Source: Nonomuraea typhae (GTDB taxonomy: Bacteria > Actinomycetota > Actinomycetes > Streptosporangiales > Streptosporangiaceae). Taken from it: a stretch of 64,000 nucleotides of DNA. The notes beneath the pieces were generated by a model. The model did not search any database. It saw only the letters and a list, made by a program, of their open reading frames with translations, and was not told the DNA's origin. Within the stretch, counting starts at the first letter, position 1; the number at the start of each line of letters is the position of its first letter. The translations under genes were made by a program, and so were the position numbers. Below, piece by piece: positions 1 through 7,437 of this stretch. Location: assembly GCF_009760925.1 (NCBI RefSeq), contig NZ_VRLV01000015.1, forward strand, positions 232,302 through 296,301, in the 5' to 3' direction.

Positions 1-89
1 GCGCCACCGCCAAGTTCGGGCTGACCGGCGCGCCGGGCAACTTCGCCGGGCCGCTCAACTGCAAGCTCAACGGCAACCCGTGCTCGTGA
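1..89 (+). CDS. C-terminal end of a probable exported protein (5' end outside window)
   Basis: Only the last 28 codons are visible, in the frame starting at base 3 and ending in TGA at 87-89. The tail has two Cys residues (…LNCKLNGNPCS), a Gly/Pro/Asn-rich composition and no charged helix. This is the style of the end of secreted actinomycete hydrolases or carbohydrate-binding modules, where two Cys form a closing disulfide. The family cannot be named from so little. A T-run (92-99) follows the stop. The export call is an inference from composition only. Confidence 0.5.
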   Translation, partial: ATAKFGLTGAPGNFAGPLNCKLNGNPCS

Positions 90-110
90 TCTCTTTTTTT
101 GAGCTCAACT

Positions 111-129
111 CTTAGGAAAGTTTCCTAAG
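111..129. promoter_or_regulatory. Perfect TTAGGAAA/TTTCCTAA palindrome (putative repressor operator)
   Basis: Arms CTTAGGAAA (111-119) and TTTCCTAAG (121-129) are perfect reverse complements around one G. Nearly the same site lies upstream of the LPMO gene at 8272-8288, and TAGGAAA half-sites occur before the GH43-like gene (about 4009-4029). That suggests one carbohydrate-responsive repressor (ROK or similar; inference). It lies 54 bases before the lasso promoter -35. It could serve that promoter, or be a weak terminator for the preceding gene. Confidence 0.5.
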
Positions 130-182
130 AAGGGTGGGCGTCGCCCGCGCCAGGGCGGCGCCCATCCGCGTCCGCGTCTCCC

Positions 183-210
183 TTGACACGACAGGACGGC
201 GACGTAGCGT
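183..210 (+). promoter_or_regulatory. Candidate promoter of the lasso cluster
   Basis: A perfect -35 hexamer TTGACA (183-188) is followed after 16 bases by TAGCGT (205-210), which fits the actinomycete TAnnnT -10. This would give a leader of about 160 bases before the precursor ATG at 378. No other strong sigma-70-like pair was seen between 130 and 378. Confidence 0.5.
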
Positions 211-377
211 AGATGTGCTCCAAAGGGCCGCCCCTTCGCACGGACGAAGCGGCCGGCCCCGTCGTTCCGCCCCGCTCCACCGCGCGATTCGTACCAGGGC
301 GCGAAAGCCGGCAGGAACCTCTCTGTTGTGCGGCGCGCCCAGATGCAAGGCACTGACCGCGACGCAAGGAGACGATC

Positions 378-494
378 ATGAAGCACGAGTACCTCGAGCC
401 GGAGATCGAGGAAATCGGGACCGTGGAGGAGCTCACCCACATCAAGGGCATCCTGATCCACGACAACCCCACTCACCACGACCTTCTGGTGTGA
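378..494 (+). CDS. Lasso peptide precursor (A gene), 38 aa
   Basis: This 38-residue ORF has an AAGGAG-like ribosome site (about 364-371) before ATG. The leader shows the YxxPx(L/I)xxxG recognition motif as Y5..P8.I10...G14, which RRE/B1 proteins bind, and the conserved Thr at -2 is T20. Cleavage after H21 gives the 17-residue core IKGILIHDNPTHHDLLV. With Ile1 as the new N-terminus, the acceptor is Asp8, an eight-residue ring, leaving a nine-residue tail with three His in the whole core. Starting at the Gly two residues further on fails, because no acidic residue then falls at position 7-9. An Ile at position 1 is unusual, since most known cores begin with Gly, Cys, Ala or Ser. The stop codon overlaps the cyclase start in GTGA. 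The identity is strongly supported by the three genes that follow. Confidence 0.9.
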   Translation: MKHEYLEPEIEEIGTVEELTHIKGILIHDNPTHHDLLV

Positions 495-2179
495 ATGACG
501 CCCTACCACCTCCCGGGAGCACTCCCGTCCCGGGAGGGACTCACGTCGTCACGGACTATCTCGGCTGCCGCGGACGCCTGGATTTCGGCGCGACCGGCCT
601 CGCCGTACAGGCGGAACAGCGGACGCGGGCGGGTCTTTCCGCGATCGGCGGCCGGGAGCGGCTGCTGTTGTCGGGGCCGGTGACGGGCCCGATCACCGCG
701 GAGGGGCTGACGCGGATCGCACGGGCCGCGATGGAGGGCCGGCCCGGCGAGCTGGCGAACGTGCCGGGAGAGGTGTGCGGCAGCCTGATCACCGAGCGCG
801 GTGCGGTGCTGTTCCGCAGCGCGTCGAGTCAGGAGGCCCTGCTCTACCGCCGCGACGGCGACGTGGTGCGGTGGTCCACCGACCCGACCGACCTGCTCGA
901 CGACGGGGACGAGCCCGACCGCGAGGCGCTCTGGCGCGCGTGCCGGGGAGACATCGTCTCCGTCTATCGCGACCTCACGCCCCTGCGGCCCGGTCACCTT
1001 GTCGTGTTCGAGAAGAACGCCACCACGACCGTGCACTACGAGCCCGTCACGCCGTTGGAGGTGCCCAGGCGCACGTCCTTGGCGGGGTACGCGGACGTGG
1101 CCCATGAGCTGATCGTGGAGGCGACGCGGCCGTACGCCGGGGAAAAGGTCGGGATCCTGCTCAGCGGCGGGCTGGACTCGGGTGCCGTGCTCAGCGGGCT
1201 GGTGGAGAACGGCGCCGACGTGACCGCCTACCACATGGCCAGCGACGACCCGCTGGCGGACGAGTCCGGCTACGCCCGGGCGATGTGCGAGCACCTCGGC
1301 GTGCCCTTCGTGCCGGTCGCCATGGACCACGGCGACGGCTACCTGTCCCATCGATGGCACTTCCCCCTCCCCTACAACGCCACGGGCTTCCAGTGGCTGG
1401 AACGGATCGCCGACCGCGTCCACGCGGACGGGGTCTCCCTCCTGACCTGGGGGCGAGAGGGCGACATGGTGTTCGGCCCGGAGCGATACGGGCTGCACGA
1501 GGTGCTCTTCGGCGACCTGCCCCTGCGGGAGAAGGCCGCGATGTGCCGGGGGCTGGTGTGCTCACGCTGGGAGCTGTCGCGCATCCTGCGCAGCATTCGC
1601 CCGTCGGTCTCCGTCCTGGACGACTACCTGCCGGTCGCGGAGAACGCGAAGGCCACGGACTTCCTCACGCCGATGCCCGACGCACCCGACAACCGCTTCG
1701 ACGCCGAGTACCTGCCCGCCGACCACTGCGCGGCCCTGACCATCTGGCGGCCACGCGGCATCCTGCTGTGCAACCCGCTGGGCGCCAAGAACCTGCTGCG
1801 CCTGTCCGCACGCCTGCCGCACGCCTACCGGGTCATCCCGTACCAAGGGCGGATGATCACCAAGCCGGTCCTGCGGCTCATGCTCTCGACCCGGCTCCCC
1901 GAGCGTGTCTGGCGCCGGTACGGCCGGCTGTGGCTGGACTCGCCGCACAAGAACTACGTGCTCACCCACCGCAAGGAGCTCGCCGGCCTGCTCGGCCCGG
2001 ATTCCCACGTGGCGCGGCTGGGCCTGATCGACCAGCGGGGCCTGGCCCAGGTGATCGCCGATCCGGCTCAGCTGCGGCGGCACTCCGAAGCGCTCATCAG
2101 CACCGCCATGACCGAATTGTTCCTTCGCAGCCGGGCCAGAGCCAAGGAGGGCCGGAGTGTCCCTGTTACAGCTGGCTGA
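491..2179 (+). CDS. Lasso cyclase (asparagine-synthetase-like, C protein)
   Basis: This 562-residue protein of the asparagine synthase B type is expected to adenylate the precursor Asp8 side chain with ATP and close the macrolactam on the freed N-terminal amine. The pyrophosphate-binding signature is seen as LLSGGLDSGAVLSG around residue 220. The N-terminal glutaminase-like half lacks the catalytic Cys, as in lasso cyclases. I start it at GTG 491, which overlaps the precursor stop (GTGA) and gives about 560 residues, the normal length. The longer open frame back to 134 runs through the precursor in another frame and is not a protein. The 3' end overlaps the next gene by 23 bases. Confidence 0.9.
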   Translation: MNDALPPPGSTPVPGGTHVVTDYLGCRGRLDFGATGLAVQAEQRTRAGLSAIGGRERLLLSGPVTGPITAEGLTRIARAAMEGRPGELANVPGEVCGSLITERGAVLFRSASSQEALLYRRDGDVVRWSTDPTDLLDDGDEPDREALWRACRGDIVSVYRDLTPLRPGHLVVFEKNATTTVHYEPVTPLEVPRRTSLAGYADVAHELIVEATRPYAGEKVGILLSGGLDSGAVLSGLVENGADVTAYHMASDDPLADESGYARAMCEHLGVPFVPVAMDHGDGYLSHRWHFPLPYNATGFQWLERIADRVHADGVSLLTWGREGDMVFGPERYGLHEVLFGDLPLREKAAMCRGLVCSRWELSRILRSIRPSVSVLDDYLPVAENAKATDFLTPMPDAPDNRFDAEYLPADHCAALTIWRPRGILLCNPLGAKNLLRLSARLPHAYRVIPYQGRMITKPVLRLMLSTRLPERVWRRYGRLWLDSPHKNYVLTHRKELAGLLGPDSHVARLGLIDQRGLAQVIADPAQLRRHSEALISTAMTELFLRSRARAKEGRSVPVTAG

Positions 2180-2462
2180 GCACGCGGTCTTCGACGACAC
2201 CGACGACGCGGGCGTCATCCTGGACACCAGCACCGGCGTGTACCTGAGCCTCAACGTCACCGCGACGCTCATGCTCCAGGCCGCGCTGCGGTCCGACACC
2301 CTGGAGGAGGCGATCGGCCACCTCGAGACGCGGATCGACGCTTCCGGGGACACCCTCGCCCAGGGGATGGCGCGGCTGACCACGCAACTCGCCGAGCGCT
2401 CGCTCCTCGCCCTCGAAGCGGGGGTCTCCCGCCCCGCGCGCGGAACGGGAGACCCCCGGTGA
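2157..2462 (+). CDS. PqqD-like RiPP recognition element (lasso B1/E protein)
   Basis: This 101-residue small protein (GTG start) has the PqqD/RRE fold pattern: an N-terminal beta segment, the GVILDTSTGVYLSLN strand pair, then helices with LEEAIGHL. In split lasso systems this protein binds the leader YxxP motif and presents it to the B2 protease and the cyclase. It overlaps the cyclase 3' end by 23 bases, and its own stop overlaps the protease start in GTGA, so expression of all four genes looks translationally coupled. The last 12 residues (Arg/Pro/Gly-rich) lie outside the conserved fold. Confidence 0.88.
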   Translation: MSLLQLAEHAVFDDTDDAGVILDTSTGVYLSLNVTATLMLQAALRSDTLEEAIGHLETRIDASGDTLAQGMARLTTQLAERSLLALEAGVSRPARGTGDPR

Positions 2463-2968
2463 GCCGCGCCCTCGACTGGGAGTTCTTCCTCGCCGACCCC
2501 GCCACCGCGCCGCACCCGCCGCGGTTGCCGCCACGGCTGCGCGCCTACGCCGTCGCGCGAACGGCGCGGGCGCTGCTCGTCTACCGCAGACACGGCTGGA
2601 CGACCGCGCAGCGGGACCTCCAGCAGGTGCGCCCCGGCCCGGGCGCCGCGGCGATCGGCGCCCTGCCCGCCGACGCCGCCATCCGCCTCGCCCGCCGCAG
2701 CGTGTTCCCCGCGCAATTGATCCTTCGCGTCATCCATCCCGACGGTCTCTGCCTGCCGCGGTCCTTCACCCTGGCCACCTACCTGTCCGCACTGGGGCTG
2801 CCCGCTGAGATGACCATCGCCCGCGCGTTGTCGACGGCCGTCCCGAAGAACAGCTTCCACTCCTGGACCGAGTTGTACGGCACAGTGCTCAACGACAACC
2901 CCGACGTCCAGGTCGGCTACCGCGTCCTGCAGCGGATCTCCGCACAGCCCCCCGCGAACCGGGTCTGA
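2459..2968 (+). CDS. Lasso leader peptidase (transglutaminase-like, B2 protein)
   Basis: This 169-residue protein has the transglutaminase-like cysteine protease layout of lasso B2 enzymes. The nucleophile is in DGLCLPRSFTLATYL (Cys at about 100). The His is in FHSWTELYG (about 136) and an Asp/Asn follows in LNDNPDVQVGY. It removes the leader after His21 of the precursor, next to the Thr at -2. GTG start in GTGA overlap with the B1 gene. No ABC exporter (D gene) or isopeptidase follows; the next gene is an unrelated epimerase 24 bases away. Confidence 0.88.
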   Translation: MSRALDWEFFLADPATAPHPPRLPPRLRAYAVARTARALLVYRRHGWTTAQRDLQQVRPGPGAAAIGALPADAAIRLARRSVFPAQLILRVIHPDGLCLPRSFTLATYLSALGLPAEMTIARALSTAVPKNSFHSWTELYGTVLNDNPDVQVGYRVLQRISAQPPANRV

Positions 2969-2992
2969 GGCGCGCCCTCGGATAATGGCACC

Positions 2993-3877
2993 ATGAAGTA
3001 CGTCCTCGCCGGCGGCACCGGCGCCCTGGGCCGCAGCCTGTCGGCCGACCTGGCGGCTCGGGGCCACGACGTGGTCATCCTGACCAGGAGGCCGGACGGC
3101 GGCGGGCCGTACCGGCGGATCGGCTGGGACGGCGACCTGACCGCGGAGCTGGCCGGGTCGGTGCTGATCAACCTGGCCGGCGAGCTGGTCGACCGCCCGC
3201 CCACCCCGGCCAACGTCGGCCTGCTGACCCGCTCGCGCGTCGAGCCGACCCGCGCGCTGGCCAAGGCCGCGGCGGCCGGGCCGCCCGCGGTCTGGCTGCA
3301 GCTCAGCACCCTCGCCATCTACGGCGAAGGCGGCGAGCGCGTCCTGGACGAGGACTCCCCACCGGCCGACGGGCCCCCGCAGATGGCCGGCGTGGCCAGG
3401 GCCTGGGAGGCCGCCGCCGAGGACGCGCCCTGCGGCCGGCAGGTCGTCCTGCGCACCGCCGTCGTCTTCGACCGCGCCACCCCGGCGCTCGGCCGCCTCA
3501 CCGGGCTGGTCCGCTCGGGCCTCGGCGGGCGCGTCGGCAGCGGGCGGCAGTGGGTGAGCTGGCTGCACGTGGCCGACTTCCTGGCCGTGGTACGGCGGGC
3601 CGCCGAGGACCGGGAGCTGTCCGGAGTGCTCCACGTGACCAGCCCCGAACCGGTGCGCAACGCCGAGATGATGGCCGCCTTCCGCCGCGTGCTCCGGCGT
3701 CCTGCGGCGCCGCCGACCCCCGAGTTCCTGGTCCGCCTGGGATCACGCGTGCTGCGGACCGACCCGGCGCTGGCCCTGACCGGGCGGCGCTGCGTGCCCG
3801 GGCGGCTGCTCGGCATGGGCTTCGCGTTCCGGCACCCGCGGCTGGAGGACGCGCTGCGCGACCTGCTCGCCTCCTGA
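2993..3877 (+). CDS. TIGR01777-type NAD(P)-dependent epimerase/SDR39U1-like protein
   Basis: This 294-residue extended SDR starts directly with the Rossmann motif GGTGALGRSL (residues 8-17). It shows INLAGE after the first beta-alpha units, as in the TIGR01777/SulA-like family. A C-terminal DUF1731-like segment follows (about 235-294: EFLVRLGSRVLRTDPALALTGRRCVPGRLLGMGF). The substrate is unknown for the family. ATG 2993 is the first possible start after the lasso protease and fits the fold exactly. The 24-base gap could allow read-through from the lasso operon, but nothing ties it to lasso maturation. Confidence 0.8.
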   Translation: MKYVLAGGTGALGRSLSADLAARGHDVVILTRRPDGGGPYRRIGWDGDLTAELAGSVLINLAGELVDRPPTPANVGLLTRSRVEPTRALAKAAAAGPPAVWLQLSTLAIYGEGGERVLDEDSPPADGPPQMAGVARAWEAAAEDAPCGRQVVLRTAVVFDRATPALGRLTGLVRSGLGGRVGSGRQWVSWLHVADFLAVVRRAAEDRELSGVLHVTSPEPVRNAEMMAAFRRVLRRPAAPPTPEFLVRLGSRVLRTDPALALTGRRCVPGRLLGMGFAFRHPRLEDALRDLLAS

Positions 3878-4008
3878 CGGGCGCGGAGGAGGCCGGCCGT
3901 CGCGTGCGCGTCGGACGCGGGCCGGAAGGCGGTGGGCATCAGCCGCTTCCCATGCCGATGGAGGTCATGGCGTAACCCAGAGCGCGTTCCTCAGCGCCCC
4001 GCCGACTA

Positions 4009-4029
4009 TTCCTATAAAGTAAATAGGAA
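4009..4029. promoter_or_regulatory. AT-rich inverted repeat upstream of the GH43-like gene
   Basis: Arms TTCCTAT (4009-4015) and ATAGGAA (4023-4029) are separated by AAAGTAA, in an AT-rich island 34 bases before the ATG at 4063. It contains the same TAGGAAA half-site as the palindromes at 111-129 and 8272-8288, but with the arms in the opposite order. It may be a variant operator or a different regulator's site. Confidence 0.4.
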
Positions 4030-4062
4030 ATACATGAATCTCCCAAGTGAAGGTGGAAGGCC

Positions 4063-4995
4063 ATGCGCAGCCAGGTGCCAGGTCCTACCGTCGGGACCAT
4101 GTCGTTCGATATCCAGGAGTTGCTGCCCGATCCCCGCCGGTCCGTGGTGGCGATCACCCCGCCGATCGCCGGGGACGGGCACTGGGCGGGCGCGCCCAGT
4201 GCGGTCGCCGGTGACGGGCTGATCTATCTCGCCTACCGGCTGCGGCGGCCCGTCGGCGAGGGACGCGGCTATGCGATCGTGGTCGCCCGATCCGCCGACG
4301 GCGAGCGCTTCGAGCCGCTGGTGACGATCGCCCGCGAGCAGATGGCCGCCGAGTCGCTGGAGCGGCCGGCGCTGGTCCGCACGCCGGAGGGGCGGTGGCG
4401 GCTGTACCTGAGCTGCGCGACGCCCAACACCAAGCACTGGCGGGTGGACGTGCTGGAGGCGGACGGCCCGGCGGCCTTCGACCCGGCCGCACGCCGGACG
4501 GTCCTGCCCGGCGACCCGAAGACCGGCGTGAAGGACCCGGTGATCGTCCGGCGGGGCGGGCAGTGGCACCTGTGGGCCTCCTGCCACCCGCTGGCCGACC
4601 CCGACGAGGCCGACCAGATGGTCACCGACTACGCCACCAGCGACGACGGCCTCGACTGGACCTGGCACGGCACCGCGCTGAGCGGCCGCCCCGGCTGCTG
4701 GGACGCACGCGGCGTCCGCATCAGCGCCGTGCGCTTCGACGGGCGGCAGGTGTACGCCTTCTACGACGGCCGGGCCAGCGCGGCGGAGAACTACGAGGAG
4801 CGCACCGGGATCGCCCGGGGCGCCGACCCGGCAGCGCTGACCCCGCTGGGGAGCGAACCCGCGGCCGTCTCCGCGCACCGGGGCGGCGGCCTGCGGTACA
4901 TGGAGATCCTGGACCTGCCGGGCGGCGGCACCCGGCTGTACTACGAGTACACCCGGCCCGACGGCGGCCACGAGCTCCGCACCGAGCTGCGCTGA
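4063..4995 (+). CDS. GH43/GH130-like five-bladed beta-propeller glycosidase family protein
   Basis: This 310-residue protein is built of short blades typical of GH43/GH32/GH130-like propellers: a YLAYRLR blade, RSADGERFEP, RPALVRTPEGRWRLYLSC, GVKDPVIVRRGGQWHLWASC, and a conserved acidic residue in each. No signal peptide is visible, so it is probably cytoplasmic. The substrate is not assignable. ATG 4063 has a GGAAGG site six bases upstream; a later ATG at 4099 (MSFDIQELL) would remove only a non-conserved extension. The gene stands alone and converges on the sulfotransferase, whose stop codon abuts (TGATCA). The upstream inverted repeat suggests sugar-responsive control. Confidence 0.6.
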   Translation: MRSQVPGPTVGTMSFDIQELLPDPRRSVVAITPPIAGDGHWAGAPSAVAGDGLIYLAYRLRRPVGEGRGYAIVVARSADGERFEPLVTIAREQMAAESLERPALVRTPEGRWRLYLSCATPNTKHWRVDVLEADGPAAFDPAARRTVLPGDPKTGVKDPVIVRRGGQWHLWASCHPLADPDEADQMVTDYATSDDGLDWTWHGTALSGRPGCWDARGVRISAVRFDGRQVYAFYDGRASAAENYEERTGIARGADPAALTPLGSEPAAVSAHRGGGLRYMEILDLPGGGTRLYYEYTRPDGGHELRTELR

Positions 4996-5946
4996 TCAGC
5001 CCGGCCGCCCGTTCCTGGCCTGCCGCTGGCCGGGCGGCCGGGGTCCCACCTGGCCGCCCGAGCGCAGCTTGGGTCCCAGCCAGTCGCTGAAGTCCTCGCC
5101 CGTGACCTCCTGAAGGAGCAGGATGTCGGCGGCGAAGTACTCGATCAGCTCGCGCCGCTGTTTCCAGGTGAGCGGGCGCCGCGCCAGGCCGTCGCGCTGG
5201 AGCAGGGTCTCGATGCGTTTCGCCAGCGCCGCGGGAAGGCGCCTGCGGAAGGCCGACAGCATGGAGTGACGCTGGCTCGCCTCCGGATGGGCGGTGACGT
5301 TCTCCCTGGGCACCTCGGCGATCAGGCCGCGCCTGACGCCGAGGAAGGCGCAGATCCGATCCAGCGTCTCGGCCGGATGGTCGACCAGGTCCCGGTAGCG
5401 GAAGGTCAGCACCTGCTCGCGCGGGAACAGCGTGAACAGGTGGGCCAGTTGCTCGCCGTAGCGGCCGAGCCGTACGTAGTGCCAGAAGTGCGCCCAGCCG
5501 GCCGCGATGCGGCGGTCCTCCTCGGCGCAGGCGCGCACCACGTCGTCGTGCGGCTCCAGCCCCGCCGACCACAGGTGGGCCCAGTTGGAGTGGGCGCGCT
5601 CGACCGGGTCGCGCAGGATGGCGATGAGCCGCGCGTGCGGGATGGCCGCGCGGATGCGCCGCTGCGCGTCCAGATCGTAGAGGTAGAAAGGTGTGGCCTC
5701 GCCGGACAAGGTGCCCGGCGGCGCCGCGGCGAAGAGCGCCTCGTAGTCCGGGCGCCGCCACACGTGCTCGCGGTAGGTCGCGGCGTCGCCGGGCCCGCCC
5801 AGTGTCGGGGGCGGCCCGTCGGTGAGGAAGTGCTTGGGCTCCTTGACCGGGGAAAGGTAGAGGTCCGGGTGGCGCCGGAGTGCGGCGTGCAGCGCGGTCG
5901 TCCCGGTCTTGGGGGCGCCGATCACGAGGAAGTCCGGCAGGGCCAT
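4996..5946 (-). CDS. PAPS-dependent sulfotransferase
   Basis: This 316-residue sulfotransferase carries the 5'-phosphosulfate loop FLVIGAPKTGTTAL near residue 10 and the 3'-phosphate loop RDPVERAHSNWAHLW about residue 118. The SPVKEPKHF segment is typical of heparan/tyrosylprotein-like bacterial sulfotransferases. It would move sulfate from PAPS to a hydroxyl of a sugar or small molecule; the acceptor is unknown. I start it at 5946 because GAGGAG lies six bases upstream. The ATG at 5970 is possible but has no ribosome site. The last 30 residues are Arg/Gly/Pro-rich and non-conserved. Confidence 0.85.
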   Translation of the reverse strand: MALPDFLVIGAPKTGTTALHAALRRHPDLYLSPVKEPKHFLTDGPPPTLGGPGDAATYREHVWRRPDYEALFAAAPPGTLSGEATPFYLYDLDAQRRIRAAIPHARLIAILRDPVERAHSNWAHLWSAGLEPHDDVVRACAEEDRRIAAGWAHFWHYVRLGRYGEQLAHLFTLFPREQVLTFRYRDLVDHPAETLDRICAFLGVRRGLIAEVPRENVTAHPEASQRHSMLSAFRRRLPAALAKRIETLLQRDGLARRPLTWKQRRELIEYFAADILLLQEVTGEDFSDWLGPKLRSGGQVGPRPPGQRQARNGRPG

Positions 5947-6012
5947 GGGTGCTCCTCTCAGTTCCCCCATTTTCCTACCAAATGTGTCCGATAATGCAAG
6001 AGTCGTCCCGCT

Positions 6013-6240
6013 CTACGGCATGAGCGGGTTCGGGGCGGCCAGAACCGGGATCTCGGGGTGGTCGCGCAGCGCCGCGACGACCGCGTGCTCCAACAGCTCC
6101 AGGTGCAGGCGCGGATGGGCGGCCGCCGGCACGGCCAGGGGTGTGGATCGCGCTCTGGAACACCCCGAGCCGGACGGCGCCGATCGGCTCGTCGTTCAGC
6201 GCGTGCGGTTCGGCCATCTGGCGGCGCAGCCGGACAGCCA
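6013..6240 (-). pseudogene. Remnant of a LysR-family regulator (frameshifted, HTH domain lost)
   Basis: Read on the minus strand from 6240, one frame gives RRQMAEPHALNDEPIGAVRLGVFQSAIHT. This is the linker and first strand of a LysR effector domain. After a CCCC run (6138-6141) the reading must shift by one base to continue as LAVPAAAHPRLHLELLEHAVV and end at TAG (6013-6015). The HTH domain and most of the effector domain are absent. It sits divergently beside a truncated dialkylglycine decarboxylase, the same arrangement as dgdR/dgdA in Burkholderia. This was probably that gene's regulator before a deletion removed both 5' ends (inference). Confidence 0.6.
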
Positions 6241-7388
6241 CCGGGCACTCGCACCCGGCGATCGTCGCGACGGTGCGCGAGCAGATCGCCCTCCTCGACC
6301 ACCTCCACAGCGGCATGCTCAGCCGCCCGGTCGTCGAGCTCGCCCGCCGCCTCGCCGGCACCCTGCCCGCCCCGCTGGAGAAGGCGATGCTCCTGACGAC
6401 CGGGGCGGAGGCCAACGAGGCCGCGGTGCGGATGGCGAAGCTCGTCACCGGCCGCCATGAGATCGTGTCCTTCGCCCGCTCCTGGCATGGGATGACGCTG
6501 GCCGCCGCGAACGCCACCTACAGCGCCGGGCGCAAGGGCTACGGGCCCGCCGCGCCGGGCAACTTCGCGCTGCCGGTCCCGGACCGCTTCCACCCCGGCG
6601 TCCTCGGCGCCGACGGCTCACTCGACTGGCGCCGCCAGCTTGAGCTGGGCTTCGACCTGATCGACGCGCAATCGGTCGGCAGCCTCGCCGCCTGCCTGGT
6701 GGAACCCATCCTCAGCTCCGGCGGCGTCATCGAGCTCCCGCCCGGCTACCTCGCCGCCCTGGCGGCCAAGTGCCGGGAACGCGGCATGCTGCTCATCCTC
6801 GACGAGGCGCAGACGGGGCTGTGCCGTACCGGCGACTGGTACGCCTTCCAGCACGAAGGGGTCGTCCCCGACATTCTCACGCTGTCCAAGACGCTGGGCG
6901 CGGGGCTGCCGCTGGCCGCCGTGCTGACCGGCGCGGAGATCGAGCAGCGGGCGCACGAGCGCGGGTTCCTGTTCTTCACCACCCACGTCAACGATCCGCT
7001 GCCGGCCGCCGTCGGCAACACCGTCCTCGACGTCCTGGCCCGCGACCGCCTCGACGAGCGTGCGCGCGAGCTCGGCGGGCTCCTGCGCGGCCACCTCGAC
7101 GAGATCGCCGCCCGGCACGACCTCGTCGGCGACGTCCGCGGCCGCGGGCTGCTGCTGGGCGTGGAGCTCGCGGGTGACCGGGTTCTGGGCGCCGGCGGGG
7201 CGGACCGGCTCGGCGCCGCCGTCACCCGGCGCTGCTTCGAGCTCGGGCTGCACATGAACATCGTCCAGCTGCCCGGCATGGGAGGCGTCTTCAGGATCGC
7301 GCCGCCGCTCACCGCGAGCGACGACGAGATCGCCCGCGGCGCCGCCATCCTCGACGAGGCGCTCACCGGGGCGGCCCGGGAGCTCTGA
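6241..7388 (+). pseudogene. 5'-truncated 2,2-dialkylglycine decarboxylase (class III aminotransferase)
   Basis: From Gly at 6243 onwards the frame matches 2,2-dialkylglycine decarboxylase closely: GHSHPAIV, LDHLHSGMLSRPVV, TTGAEANEAAVRMAKLVTG, SWHGMTLAAANATYSAGRKG, VEPILSSGGVIELP, LDEAQTGLCRTG, the PLP lysine in LTLSKTLGAGLPLA, and MNIVQLPGMGGVFRIAPPLT at the end. About 70 N-terminal residues of the family (433 aa in the Burkholderia enzyme) are missing. The open frame before 6243 is antisense to the LysR remnant and has no homology. Without the N-terminal segment, which contributes to the active site and dimer, activity is unlikely, though the remaining frame is intact. Confidence 0.65.
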
Positions 7389-7437
7389 ATGATTCCGTTA
7401 TCACAGCGGCCATCCGGATAGGCGCGAAACTCCTACG

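Noticed and set aside
134..490. Upstream extension of the lasso cyclase frame to 134
   Set aside because: It would overlap the precursor in another frame, lacks family similarity, and crosses the promoter and ribosome site.
3939..4157. Minus-strand frame ending GAEERALGYAMTSIGMGSG
   Set aside because: Looks faintly like a gene end, but no family could be named and it overlaps the GH43-like start region.
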